DNA from: Opitutales bacterium
Lineage (GTDB): Bacteria; Verrucomicrobiota; Verrucomicrobiia; Opitutales; UBA953
Length of the DNA stretch: 32,430 nucleotides
Reading direction: 5' to 3'
Assembly (NCBI GenBank): GCA_016463705.1
Contig: JAEMQU010000010.1
Coordinates: forward strand, 31,654 to 64,083
This document shows positions 16,504 to 25,289 of the stretch, piece by piece. Numbering within the stretch: the first letter of the stretch is position 1; every line of letters starts with the position of its first letter. The position numbers were made by a program, and so were the translations under genes. The notes under the pieces were generated by a model, which did no database searches, was not told the origin of the DNA, and saw only the letters and a program-made list of their open reading frames with translations.

Positions 16504-16558
16504 AGCGGAGAACATCTCGATCGCGAAACAATGTTTCAACCCCTCTTGACTCTCCGCT
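16504..16558. promoter_or_regulatory. Concentric inverted repeats in the pyrD / acidic-protein gap
   Basis: An inner inverted repeat, GAAACA (16525-16530) and TGTTTC (16532-16537), and an outer one, AGCGGAGA (16504-16511) and TCTCCGCT (16551-16558), share the same centre at base 16531. The bases between the arms do not pair. The element fills half of the 113-bp divergent gap and is well placed to be an operator for both genes. A one-base inner loop makes an RNA hairpin less likely than a DNA-binding site. Confidence 0.4.
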
Positions 16559-16582
16559 GAACTTCCACAAATCCATTCTCCC

Positions 16583-17320
16583 ATGCCCCTTACCTCATCC
16601 AAGCTCACGTGGTGCACTATTAGACTCAGAAAAGATACTAATCGCTGGTGGGTGAAAGAGAATTCCGATCCCAAGCATTATGAACCAGACGGTCTAGGTA
16701 TTCTCGATCCCCATCAATTACCTTGGATACTCGACAATTTAGACCCTCTTCGTGAGTACGGTCTTTCCAATGAAATTCTGGAAGCGGCATTTGTCCCCTT
16801 TCAAATTCACTCAATCGAAAAAGACAAAGATGAAACTGTCCGCCTCGCTCGCGTGGCTGAACATATTCTCGACTCCGAAGAATTACTTTTCGCTCTCCCC
16901 AATGTTAAAGATGGCGAAAAAGGTTCTTACGCCGATTTCCTCGAACACATTACTCGTCTTCGCGTAAAATTTATTAACGACACGATTAAGTTAGAGCAGA
17001 AGTTAACCATCGAAGACGTCGATGAACAATTGAGCGATCTGCGCAATCAGGCTTTGATTGAAGGCCGTGATATCCATCCCTTCGAAGAAATTACCGATAT
17101 TTTAGAATTCGTTCCTGCCGGACATGAAGTACCAACCGACGACGACGATGATGATAAGCCTGCTCGTCCTACTTCTGCGGCTGAAGAAATTACCGACTTA
17201 CCTGAAGTTGAAGATGACGATAAGCTGAACAAAGAATTGAAGTGGGACGAAGAAGAGCGCCCAGAAGATGTGGAAGGCGAAGAGGGCGGCGAATCACGTG
17301 GTAACAGTCGCCGTCGCTAA
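16583..17320 (+). CDS. Unrecognised acidic protein
   Basis: I do not recognise this 245-residue protein. Residues 1-160 look folded and mixed in charge (RLRKDTNRWWVKEN; ILDPHQLPWILDNLDPL; VRLARVAEHILDSEELLFALPNV), with helices likely at 85-105 and 115-160. From about 165 the chain becomes very acidic and probably disordered, with a run of six aspartates (186-191), and ends in a basic SRRR tail. The motif EEITD occurs twice, at 168 and 201, and the coding DNA repeats 14 bases exactly 99 bases apart, so the tail seems to have grown by duplication. There is no signal peptide or membrane segment. Codon use matches its neighbours. It converges on lnt with a 12-bp gap. Confidence 0.8.
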   Translation: MPLTSSKLTWCTIRLRKDTNRWWVKENSDPKHYEPDGLGILDPHQLPWILDNLDPLREYGLSNEILEAAFVPFQIHSIEKDKDETVRLARVAEHILDSEELLFALPNVKDGEKGSYADFLEHITRLRVKFINDTIKLEQKLTIEDVDEQLSDLRNQALIEGRDIHPFEEITDILEFVPAGHEVPTDDDDDDKPARPTSAAEEITDLPEVEDDDKLNKELKWDEEERPEDVEGEEGGESRGNSRRR

Positions 17321-17332
17321 TCCTTAAGTTCT

Positions 17333-18952
17333 TCAGCTGAAACTTTTTTGTCTTCGTCGCCCAATATAGGCGAAGGCAAAAAACAGTCCGCCTATCGCTA
17401 CCGCCCAATCACCGTGCTGAACCCAAAAGGTTTCTGGCTGATGTTTTTGAGTGAATAGCGGGCCGACCACGGCTTGTCCTGCAAAATAGATACTCTCGTT
17501 TTGAGTCATCGCTTTGGCTTGTCCAAAGCGGTTAATCGTTCCACTCCATCCCGCATTTCCACATCGAATCACGGGTAGTCCGGTAGAGGCAGCTAATAAA
17601 ATAGAATGAGCGTTATGTTGGTAGGCACCTGCTTCGCGACCATACCAAGCATCGTTCGTTACGACCACGAGGAGATTCGCACCAGCGAGTGCATGCTCGC
17701 GCGCGAGTTCCGGGAAAACATCTTCGTAGCAGATGAGTGCTCCCGCGATAGCGGTTTGTCCTTTGCGATTGGTAATCGGAAATAAATTCGGACCTCGCCC
17801 CGCCACACAGTCTTCGCTGATCGGGACAACTTTTCTGAGTGGTAGAATATTCGCGAACGGTACGTATTCACCGAAGGGTACTAAATGGCGTTTAGAATAA
17901 ATCGGTCGCTGTAATCCTTCCGACGTAATCACTGCGACGCTGTTGGTGTAACCAGTTTTTTCTTTATCGATTGTCCCAATGATGAGAGGCGTTTCGGTTT
18001 TAATCGCTAAGCGCGTGAGTAAATTGATGTACGGCTGACTGGCTAAGGAGATGGGCAGGGCAGCTTCGGGCCATAAAATAAAATCAGGACGTTCACCTTT
18101 GGCGTTGGGCTGACTGGCTGTAAAAGTGAGCGATTCAATTTTTTCGATATGATCTTGTAGTCTCACTGAATCCCATTTCGCATTGGGATCGAAATCAGTT
18201 TGTACGACTCCTGCGGTAAATGGAATTAAATCGGCGCGCGTGACTAAACTTTCACCGCAGGCGATGAAACCAAAGACCACAGGTGATAAACAAATATAAA
18301 GTTCTGGCGTGAGACGACTAAACCAACCTAAAGGCTTAACCGCAGTCAGTTTAGATTGCGTGGTTACCTTAAGTCGAAATATCCAACTGGCGAATCCGAG
18401 ATTGATGAGAACGAGAAGTGCGGAAAGGCCATAGGGCCCAACCCATGCACACAGACTGAGTAACACGGCGTTGCCTTCTTGGCTGGCTGAAAGAGGAAGC
18501 CAACCGAAGCCTGTTAAAAATATTGAGCGAACCCACTCGAGTAATCCCCAGGCACCGGCTAAACCAATGAGATAGAGCAGACGAATGAGGAGTGAGGCAT
18601 TTTCCGTCGCAGGAAAAATCCAACGTAAGGCAATTAACCATAAAAATAAATACAGGGCACAGTAGGCAGTCAGTAGCACTAAGCCGATATAACCCAGAGG
18701 CGGGTAGACGTGTCGTAGCCAGATGAGCAGTGCTATCCAAAGAATCCAACTGACGCCCCAGGCTGCTTGTCGCCAAATCTTCCAAGGTATTTTCTGAGTT
18801 GTTGCAAGAATCGCCGGGATCAGGGCGAAGAGTGCGACGAAGGGATGTCCGACAGGTCCAAATGAGAAGAATAACAACAAGCCGGTTAAACCTGTTCCCA
18901 ACCAAGCTATCAGGACGGGCGAGTTGAAGATTGAGGGCCGCTCAAGGGTCAT
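17333..18952 (-). CDS. lnt: Apolipoprotein N-acyltransferase
   Basis: Adds the third acyl chain to the N-terminal cysteine of lipoproteins in the inner membrane; 539 residues. About seven hydrophobic segments (residues 12-235) precede a nitrilase-like periplasmic domain. The catalytic triad is visible: E296 in LWPEAALP, K354 in YSKRHLVPFGEYVP, and C408 in LICYEDVFPEL. A final helix lies near 515-532. The start codon overlaps the secA stop by 4 bp (ATGA), so the two genes are probably translated together. The product prepares lipoproteins for the Lol complex encoded at 8615-10493. Confidence 0.95.
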   Translation of the reverse strand: MTLERPSIFNSPVLIAWLGTGLTGLLLFFSFGPVGHPFVALFALIPAILATTQKIPWKIWRQAAWGVSWILWIALLIWLRHVYPPLGYIGLVLLTAYCALYLFLWLIALRWIFPATENASLLIRLLYLIGLAGAWGLLEWVRSIFLTGFGWLPLSASQEGNAVLLSLCAWVGPYGLSALLVLINLGFASWIFRLKVTTQSKLTAVKPLGWFSRLTPELYICLSPVVFGFIACGESLVTRADLIPFTAGVVQTDFDPNAKWDSVRLQDHIEKIESLTFTASQPNAKGERPDFILWPEAALPISLASQPYINLLTRLAIKTETPLIIGTIDKEKTGYTNSVAVITSEGLQRPIYSKRHLVPFGEYVPFANILPLRKVVPISEDCVAGRGPNLFPITNRKGQTAIAGALICYEDVFPELAREHALAGANLLVVVTNDAWYGREAGAYQHNAHSILLAASTGLPVIRCGNAGWSGTINRFGQAKAMTQNESIYFAGQAVVGPLFTQKHQPETFWVQHGDWAVAIGGLFFAFAYIGRRRQKSFS

Positions 18953-21945
18953 TCGGAAACAGATTCAACAACTTCCCAGCCCTCTTCGCGAACTAGCACC
19001 TCGGCCTTTTTCCATTTCATTTCTTGGACGTCGTTACCTTTGCGAATTTTCACCACGTCATTGCGCCCGATTTTGGGAGTCGCGCGACGGAACGGTTCGG
19101 CTTTCGATTGATTGTCGGAAGTTTGACTTGCGGAGTCTTCCGGTGTGCCTGGCTCGGCGGGTCCAGTGGCGATGGCGCGACCTTGGGCTGAGCGCAGTAA
19201 AGATTCGAGAGCTTCCATGGAAGAAGCGGTGCGGAAAAGTCCGGAGCAAACCTCGGAGCGTAGCTGGCGCATTAAATCGGAGAACGTACGATAAGCTTCA
19301 GTTTTGTACTCATTTAATGGATCTTTTTGGGCGTAGCCACGGAGGCCGACAGCCCGACGGAGTTCATCCATGTCGGTCAAATGATTCTGCCAATTTTTAT
19401 CAATCGCCCGAATTAAAAGATGACGTTCTAAATAATGCAGAGCTTCTTTCGATTCATATTTTTCGCGACTCTCTTGAAGCTCGTTAATTTTCTTCATGAT
19501 GTAAGCGGCTGCTAAATCACGATTCAGCGTAAGAATTTCATCAATCGCGATGCGAATGGGGAAGCATTGTGAAAACCAAGAAAGAAAAACTTCGGCAGCT
19601 TCGCGGTCCGCCATGCGATGGCTGTCGGGATAAATTAAATTAACCCGCTCTTCGACTTCTTCAGCGATGACTTCGAGGATGTTTTTGCGGGTATTGGCAT
19701 CGACCAATGAACGATTTCTTAGGCCGTAGATGATTTGACGCTGATAATTGAGAACGTCGTCATACTGTAAGAGGCGTTTACGTTGAGTGTAATTCTGACC
19801 TTCGACGCGCTTTTGGGCGGTGCCGATGGAACGATTCAGTAAAGGGTGTTCGAGTGGCTCACCTTCTTTAAAAGATTTCTCTAAGAGCGACGAAATAATA
19901 CCCGCATTCGAGAAGAGACGCATTAAGTCGTCTTCGAGTGCGATTAAAAATCTGGAACGACCAGGATCGCCTTGACGGGAGCAACGGCCGCGTAATTGGC
20001 GATCGACGCGACGCGATTCGTGGCGCTCGGTACCGAGTACGAAGAGTCCGCCGAGTTCTCGCACGCCTTCACCCAAGCGAATGTCGGTTCCGCGTCCGGC
20101 CATGTTGGTGGCAATCGTTACGGCGCCTTTTTGGCCGGCCATGGCGATAATATCGGCTTCTTGTTCGTGGTGTTTAGCGTTGAGCACCTTGTGTGGAATT
20201 TTTGCATTGGTGAGCATTCGACTTAACGTCTCCGAAGCTTCAACGGAGGCGGTGCCGACGAGGACGGGCTGACCTTTTTGGTGTGATTCGCTAATTTGCT
20301 TTATCGAATAGCTATATTTTTCCCGACGCGTCTTAAAAACAATATCATTTTCATCGATGCGAATGCAGTTTCGATGGGCGGGGATGGTCACCACCGTGAG
20401 ACCATAGATTTCATGGAATTCAGTGGCTTCGGTTTCGGCTGTACCCGTCATGCCCGCCAACTTTTGGTACATGCGGAAATAATTTTGAATGGTGATCGTC
20501 GCGTACGTTTTATTTTCTTTTTCCAGGGCGACCCCTTCTTTGGCTTCGATTGCTTGGTGGAGTCCATCGCTCCAGCGACGACCGGCCATAATGCGTCCTG
20601 TATTCTCATCGACGATCATGACCTTGTCTTCTTGAACCACGTAATGACGGTCTTTTTCGTAGAGCGCGAAGGCTTTGAGTAATTGGCCAATCGCGTGAAT
20701 GTCTTCTGAAACTTGAACGTAGGCCGCTTCAGCTTGGGTGCGTAGTTCGTTACGTTTTTCTACGGTCAGCGATTCATCTTTATCTAATTCAACGTAGCGC
20801 GTGGGTAAATCGGGTAAAACGAAAGCATCGGGTTCGCCAGGGCGTAAGGTGTCGCGCCCGAGTTGAGTCAGATCCGATTCATGATTTCGCTCGCTGATGG
20901 AGAAATACAAACGCTCCTTGAGATAATAGCGGCGATCTTTTTCGACTTCGCTCGCCAGATTGCCTTCAAAAGATTCGAGTACTTTTCTCCAGCGCCCCAC
21001 TTCCATCAAGCGGCTGAATGATTTATTGCGCGGCATCCCGTGGGCGGTGAGCCAGAGTTTATCTAAGGTGTCTTGGGAGGGTTCTTTATTTTCAGGAACT
21101 TTTTTTAGTTCAGCTTCGACTTCGTTGATGATGCGTGTGACCAACTTAGTTTGTAATTCAAAAAGTTTACTGACGGGTTCAACTAAGCGAGGAAAAGCCG
21201 GTTCGCGTTCTTCGGTGGTGGGTCCGGAAATAATCAGCGGGGTGCGCGCTTCATCGATAAGAATCGAGTCGATTTCGTCGACAATACAGAAGTAGTGACC
21301 GCGTTGAACTTGTTCTTTGGCGGCTAAGGCCATGCCGTTGTCCCGCAAGTAATCGAAACCAAATTCCGAAGCGGTACCATAGGTAATATCGCAAGCGTAG
21401 GCTTGTTTGCGTTCTTCGTTACCCATTTGATTTTGGATACAGCCCACGGTTAGGCCGAGCCAGCGGTAGAGGTGGCCGATCCACTCGGAGTCACGACGCG
21501 CCAAGTAATCATTCACCGTAATCAGTTGGCAGTTTTTACCGGTGAGTGCGTTGAGATAAAGGGGAAGTGAGGCGACTAAAGTTTTCCCTTCGCCGGTGGC
21601 CATTTCGGCAATTTTATTTTGGTGGAGAGCAATGCCGCCGACTAACTGAACATCGAAGTGCACCATTTCCCAGTTTAACTCATGGTCGCAGACCATGGCT
21701 TTAGTGCCACAGAGTCGGCGGGCAGCATTTTTAACGACGGCAAAAGCTTCGGGTAAAAGGGCGTCTAATTTTTCGCCTTTGGCCAAACGCGCTTTAAATT
21801 CGGCTGTCTTGGCGCGGACCTGTTCGTCGGAAAGTTTCTGGTATTCTAACTCCAGCGCATTGATGCGCTTAACGAGGGGGGCGCACTTACGGAGAAAACT
21901 CCGATTGTGGCTACCAACGAAGAGTTTGAGGATGCTTTGGAACAT
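18949..21945 (-). CDS. secA: Preprotein translocase ATPase SecA, enlarged form
   Basis: Motor of the Sec export pathway; 998 residues from the ATG at 21945. Walker A is MATGEGKT (115-122) and Walker B lies in IVDEIDSILIDEARTP (221-236). The second ATPase half has NMAGRGTDI and GTERHESRRVDRQLRGR. The stretch between LIISGP and DRHYVVQEDKV, about 190 residues, is roughly twice its length in E. coli SecA, so the preprotein cross-linking domain is enlarged. The C-terminus lacks the CxC...CH zinc motif that binds SecB and ends with a basic KIRKGNDVQEMKWKKAE segment. An earlier in-frame start at 21996 would add 17 residues; the ATG used here gives the normal MFQSILKLFVGS beginning. It is the first gene of secA-lnt. 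Confidence 0.96.
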   Translation of the reverse strand: MFQSILKLFVGSHNRSFLRKCAPLVKRINALELEYQKLSDEQVRAKTAEFKARLAKGEKLDALLPEAFAVVKNAARRLCGTKAMVCDHELNWEMVHFDVQLVGGIALHQNKIAEMATGEGKTLVASLPLYLNALTGKNCQLITVNDYLARRDSEWIGHLYRWLGLTVGCIQNQMGNEERKQAYACDITYGTASEFGFDYLRDNGMALAAKEQVQRGHYFCIVDEIDSILIDEARTPLIISGPTTEEREPAFPRLVEPVSKLFELQTKLVTRIINEVEAELKKVPENKEPSQDTLDKLWLTAHGMPRNKSFSRLMEVGRWRKVLESFEGNLASEVEKDRRYYLKERLYFSISERNHESDLTQLGRDTLRPGEPDAFVLPDLPTRYVELDKDESLTVEKRNELRTQAEAAYVQVSEDIHAIGQLLKAFALYEKDRHYVVQEDKVMIVDENTGRIMAGRRWSDGLHQAIEAKEGVALEKENKTYATITIQNYFRMYQKLAGMTGTAETEATEFHEIYGLTVVTIPAHRNCIRIDENDIVFKTRREKYSYSIKQISESHQKGQPVLVGTASVEASETLSRMLTNAKIPHKVLNAKHHEQEADIIAMAGQKGAVTIATNMAGRGTDIRLGEGVRELGGLFVLGTERHESRRVDRQLRGRCSRQGDPGRSRFLIALEDDLMRLFSNAGIISSLLEKSFKEGEPLEHPLLNRSIGTAQKRVEGQNYTQRKRLLQYDDVLNYQRQIIYGLRNRSLVDANTRKNILEVIAEEVEERVNLIYPDSHRMADREAAEVFLSWFSQCFPIRIAIDEILTLNRDLAAAYIMKKINELQESREKYESKEALHYLERHLLIRAIDKNWQNHLTDMDELRRAVGLRGYAQKDPLNEYKTEAYRTFSDLMRQLRSEVCSGLFRTASSMEALESLLRSAQGRAIATGPAEPGTPEDSASQTSDNQSKAEPFRRATPKIGRNDVVKIRKGNDVQEMKWKKAEVLVREEGWEVVESVSE

Positions 21946-22347
21946 AGGTGACCGGAGGCGAAACTTAGCAAACCCTCGGTAGAAAAGGCGAGCCAAAGCC
22001 CCCGTAGTTCAAATAATAAATGGGGGTAATTTAGCCCTGACTGGGGTGGTTTCGGGTAAAAAGTTCGATTTATTGGGCCTTTTCACGGTTAAGGCCTTAT
22101 TTTTTACATTGGATCGGTAATGGCCAGGGCATGGTCGTTCCTCGATTTAGGCATTTAATGAACGCAATAACTATTTTCATGGTGCTAACTTGGAAGTTAA
22201 GTGACGCACGAGCAGGAAAAACTTTTCACTTACCCCTAGAATTTAGGAGAGTCAGCGACTGAACAGAGAAAAACAAAATCGGCATTTTAGTGCGACTGAT
22301 TTTCTGTCTTGCCGTTATCTCAATCCACTCAAAATTCAAAACTGTTT
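21946..22347. other. 402-bp non-coding region between secA and trxB
   Basis: The longest gene-free stretch in the window, between divergent genes. Reading the plus strand it holds CCCCC/GGGGG arms at 21999-22003 and 22022-22026, a terminator-like hairpin at 22076-22105, and TAAGTGA/TCACTTA arms at 22198-22204 and 22226-22232. An open frame of 43 codons runs from 22131 to 22262 (a shorter start lies at 22158), but it uses AGG, AGA and CGA arginine codons unlike the neighbouring genes and has no clear ribosome binding site. No tRNA or known riboswitch is seen. Promoters for secA and trxB are expected here but I find no strong match. Confidence 0.6.
22076..22105 (+). terminator. Terminator-like hairpin upstream of trxB
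   Basis: GGCCTT (22076-22081) pairs with AAGGCC (22091-22096) around a 9-base loop and is followed by TTATTTTTT (22097-22105). This is a short but plausible intrinsic terminator on the plus strand. No coding gene precedes it on that strand, so it would end a small RNA or attenuate trxB. Confidence 0.45.
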
Positions 22348-23277
22348 ATGGCTGAAAACGTTTTAATTTTAGGAACAGGATGTGCGGGTTTAACCGCCGC
22401 GATTTACGCTGCTCGTGCAGGCTTAAGTCCACTGGTTCTCGAGGGCGGTCAGCCGGGTGGTCAATTAACCACGACCTCCGAGGTCGAAAATTTTCCAGGT
22501 TTTGTGCACGGGGTGGATGGTAATGAATTAATTACTAATATGAAAGCTCAGGCGGAACGCTTCGGTGCGCGTTTTGCTTGGGATCGCATCGAGAAGGTAG
22601 ATTTTTCTGGAGCCACCAAAAAGCTCGTCGGCGGAGAAGCGACCTACGAAGCCAAGGCGGTTATTATTGCGACAGGGGCCTCGCCTCGACTCATGGGTAT
22701 TCCTGGTGAGATGGAATACTACGGCGGCAATGGAGTGACGACCTGTGCGACGTGTGATGGTGCCTTTTATCGCAATGTTCCGGTCGTCGTGGTGGGTGGT
22801 GGTGACACTGCTTGTGAAGAAGCTTTATTCTTAACTCGTTTTGCCTCCAAAGTAATTTTAGTTCATCGTCGTGATAAATTCCGTGCTTCTGAAATCATGG
22901 TACAGCGCGTGAAGTCTCACGAAAAAATCGAACTCGCCCTCAATTGCACACCGCTTGAAATTTTAGGGGGTGCGGATGGTAAAGTTCACACGATTAAAGT
23001 GAAAGAGGCGGACGGAAAAACGCGTGAAATCCCTTGTAAATGTGTGTTTATTGCCATCGGACACATTCCTAATTCTCAACCCTTTACTCCCGCCTTAAAG
23101 GTTGATGGTAACGGTTACCTTATTGCTGAAGCCAATACTGTGAATACTCAAGTCCCTGGCGTTTTCGTGGCGGGTGATTGTTCGGATCACGTTTATCGCC
23201 AGGCCATCACCGCGGCGGGTATGGGTTGTCGGGCCGCGATTGAGGCTGAACGTTGGTTGTCGGAGCACGCCTCATAA
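22348..23277 (+). CDS. trxB: Thioredoxin-disulfide reductase
   Basis: Cytoplasmic flavoenzyme that reduces thioredoxin with NADPH; 309 residues from the ATG at 22348. The FAD-binding glycine motif is GTGCAG (10-14 region), the redox pair is C133-A-T-C136 in [10 protein letters not shown], the NADPH site is [13 protein letters not shown], and the second FAD motif is [10 protein letters not shown]. In the first glycine motif a cysteine stands where proline is usual, and DGAF replaces the common DGFF; neither should abolish function. An in-frame TTG at 22309 would add an atypical tail. It is monocistronic, with a strong terminator 16 bp after the stop. Confidence 0.96.
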   Translation: MAENVLILGTGCAGLTAAIYAARAGLSPLVLEGGQPGGQLTTTSEVENFPGFVHGVDGNELITNMKAQAERFGARFAWDRIEKVDFSGATKKLVGGEATYEAKAVIIATGASPRLMGIPGEMEYYGGNGVTTCATCDGAFYRNVPVVVVGGGDTACEEALFLTRFASKVILVHRRDKFRASEIMVQRVKSHEKIELALNCTPLEILGGADGKVHTIKVKEADGKTREIPCKCVFIAIGHIPNSQPFTPALKVDGNGYLIAEANTVNTQVPGVFVAGDCSDHVYRQAITAAGMGCRAAIEAERWLSEHAS

Positions 23278-23286
23278 TTACCCCAT

Positions 23287-23316
23287 AAAAAAAGGTGCGG
23301 AGTCCGCACCTTTTTT
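23287..23316. terminator. Bidirectional intrinsic terminator between trxB and ilvB
   Basis: A perfect stem GGTGCGG (23294-23300) / CCGCACC (23304-23310) with an AGT loop is flanked by seven A before and six T after. It can stop transcripts of both convergent genes, trxB on the plus strand and ilvB on the minus strand. Confidence 0.93.
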
Positions 23317-23335
23317 ATTTCTAAGAGAAGTGTAA

Positions 23336-25144
23336 TTACTTCGTGAGAATTTCCATGGCCGATTTCTTCTGAGGAATAAACGGCAACACGTGTTCGGTGT
23401 AAGGAACAACGACATCGAGTAAGTAAGGACCATCGTGATCAAGCATTTCGCGAATCGCCTCGCGAAGCTCTTCGCGCTTCATTACCTGACGCGCTTTAAT
23501 ACCGAAGCCGTTGGCAATCTTAACGAAGTCAGGATAGAGTCCGCTTGGATTGTCGGGGCTACCGATATTGGAAGCATCACCTAAGATGGTATGTCCGCGA
23601 ACGCCGGCGTAGAAGCGATCTTCCCACTGCACCACCATGCCTAAGTGTTGGTTATTAAGGATGAGAATTTTGGCGTTAATCTTTTCAATTTTCATACACG
23701 CCAATTCCTGAATATTCATCAAGAATGAGCCGTCGCCGTCGATATCGATGACCTGCTTTTTGGGGCAAGCTACTTTAGCGCCGATCGCTGCGGGAAGGCC
23801 GAAGCCCATTGTTCCAGCGCCTAATGAGCTAATGAAAGTGCGTGGTTTATTGAATTGGTAGTATTGGGGGGCCCACATTTGGTGTTGGCCCACGCCCGTT
23901 GAGATAATCGCTTCGCCTTTGGTCTCCTCGTAGAGGGCTTCCACGGCTTCTTGAGGTAAGATATGCTTTGAGCCCTTGCGATCGTAAGTGAAAGGGAAGG
24001 GGTGTTCCTTTTTCCAGCCATTGATGGTGGTGTACCACTTTTTGAGATCAGGCTTTTTGAAATTCTTTTTGGTCAGTGCCGCGAGACGTTTGAGCGCGTG
24101 CTTCACGTCGGAGTGAATTGGATAATCTGCGAATTTATTTTTATGGTGTTCGGAGCGATCGATGTCGATGTGGACAATCGTTGCGTCGGGCGCAAATTTT
24201 TCAATCGCCCCCGTGATGCGATCGTCAAAGCGCGCACCGAGTACGATAAGTAAGTCGCTCTTACAAACGGCCCAGTTACCCGCAACGGTACCGTGCATGC
24301 CGTACCAGTAGAGTGATTGTGGGTGATTGGCTGGGAAAGAACCCAAGCCCATGAGTGTAGAAGCTACTGGAATATTAGTCGCTTCAGCGAATTCCATTAA
24401 CTCTTTGTGGGCGTCGCCCGAAAGAACACCGCCACCGATATAAAGAACTGGCTGTTTGGCTTTTTCGATTAAGCGAATAATCGTTTCGAATTGGGCGTCA
24501 CCAGGCTTAGGCGGAACGGCTAAACCAGGAATCGATACATCGTCGATTGACTTAGGAAATACGGGCACAAACTCTACTTGTTGTACATCTTTAGGAATAT
24601 CGATAACGACGGGACCTGGGCGACCAGTGGTCGCAATTTTAAAAGCCTTATACATGATCATCGGCAACTCCTCGTAATTTAATACGAGGAAGGAGTGCTT
24701 CACGATGGGAAGAGTCATTCCATAGAAATCAGTTTCTTGGAAAGCGGCCCGTCCGATGAATTGCTGGTAAACTTGTCCAGTGATGCAAATGAGAGGAATG
24801 CTATCCATGTGCGCATCGGCAATCGCGGTGACTAAATTGGTCGCACCTGGACCAGAGGTCGCCATACACACACCAGGTTTTCCTGTAGCGCGAGAGTATC
24901 CGTGAGCCATGAATGCTCCGCCTTGTTCGTGACGAGGAAGAATGGTACGAATTTTTTTGGAACGGGTGAGACCTTGGTGAAGTTCCATCGAGGCACCGCC
25001 TGGATAAGCGAAGATGGTGTCGACGCCGAGGTTCTCGAGGCAACGGACCATGACATCACAACCGCGCATTTTCACGCCAGTTTTGGCGGAAGAGGTGGAT
25101 TTTGTTTTAGTGGTCGATTGCTTCGCAGCGTTCTTTTTTGTCAT
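23336..25144 (-). CDS. ilvB: Acetolactate synthase, large (catalytic) subunit
   Basis: ThDP enzyme for the first common step of branched-chain amino acid synthesis; 602 residues. Marks in order are [13 protein letters not shown], the catalytic glutamate E73 in [17 protein letters not shown], the FAD-domain [24 protein letters not shown], and the ThDP/Mg site GDGSF...NNQ followed by VVQWEDRFY. The first 25 residues are an extra K/S/T-rich stretch not found in most homologues. The gene for the regulatory subunit (ilvN/ilvH) is not next to it: downstream is a terminator, upstream is thiD after 145 bp. The product could be regulated through a subunit encoded elsewhere. No leader peptide rich in Ile, Leu or Val codons is seen upstream. 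Confidence 0.95.
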   Translation of the reverse strand: MTKKNAAKQSTTKTKSTSSAKTGVKMRGCDVMVRCLENLGVDTIFAYPGGASMELHQGLTRSKKIRTILPRHEQGGAFMAHGYSRATGKPGVCMATSGPGATNLVTAIADAHMDSIPLICITGQVYQQFIGRAAFQETDFYGMTLPIVKHSFLVLNYEELPMIMYKAFKIATTGRPGPVVIDIPKDVQQVEFVPVFPKSIDDVSIPGLAVPPKPGDAQFETIIRLIEKAKQPVLYIGGGVLSGDAHKELMEFAEATNIPVASTLMGLGSFPANHPQSLYWYGMHGTVAGNWAVCKSDLLIVLGARFDDRITGAIEKFAPDATIVHIDIDRSEHHKNKFADYPIHSDVKHALKRLAALTKKNFKKPDLKKWYTTINGWKKEHPFPFTYDRKGSKHILPQEAVEALYEETKGEAIISTGVGQHQMWAPQYYQFNKPRTFISSLGAGTMGFGLPAAIGAKVACPKKQVIDIDGDGSFLMNIQELACMKIEKINAKILILNNQHLGMVVQWEDRFYAGVRGHTILGDASNIGSPDNPSGLYPDFVKIANGFGIKARQVMKREELREAIREMLDHDGPYLLDVVVPYTEHVLPFIPQKKSAMEILTK

Positions 25145-25289
25145 GGTCGAATGGCGGGATGTTTACCTCAGGGAATGGGTTAGAAAAGGTGTGCAAGGCG
25201 AAGGGGCAAGTGTGAATAACCTAGGAGGGTTAAAAACATCCGATTTAGAGCAATTAGGGCGAAATTTGACCCCGTTTTTTGCCTAGAAT

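Noticed and set aside
20296-20682. 128-codon frame on the plus strand inside secA
   Set aside because: It lies antisense to conserved SecA coding sequence and has no family features of its own.
21999-22030. tRNA-like segment with GTTCAAAT
   Set aside because: The stem lengths and spacing do not fit a T arm, and no cloverleaf can be drawn.
22120-22158. 12-residue leader peptide before trxB
   Set aside because: It has no ribosome binding site and no enrichment for a regulatory amino acid.
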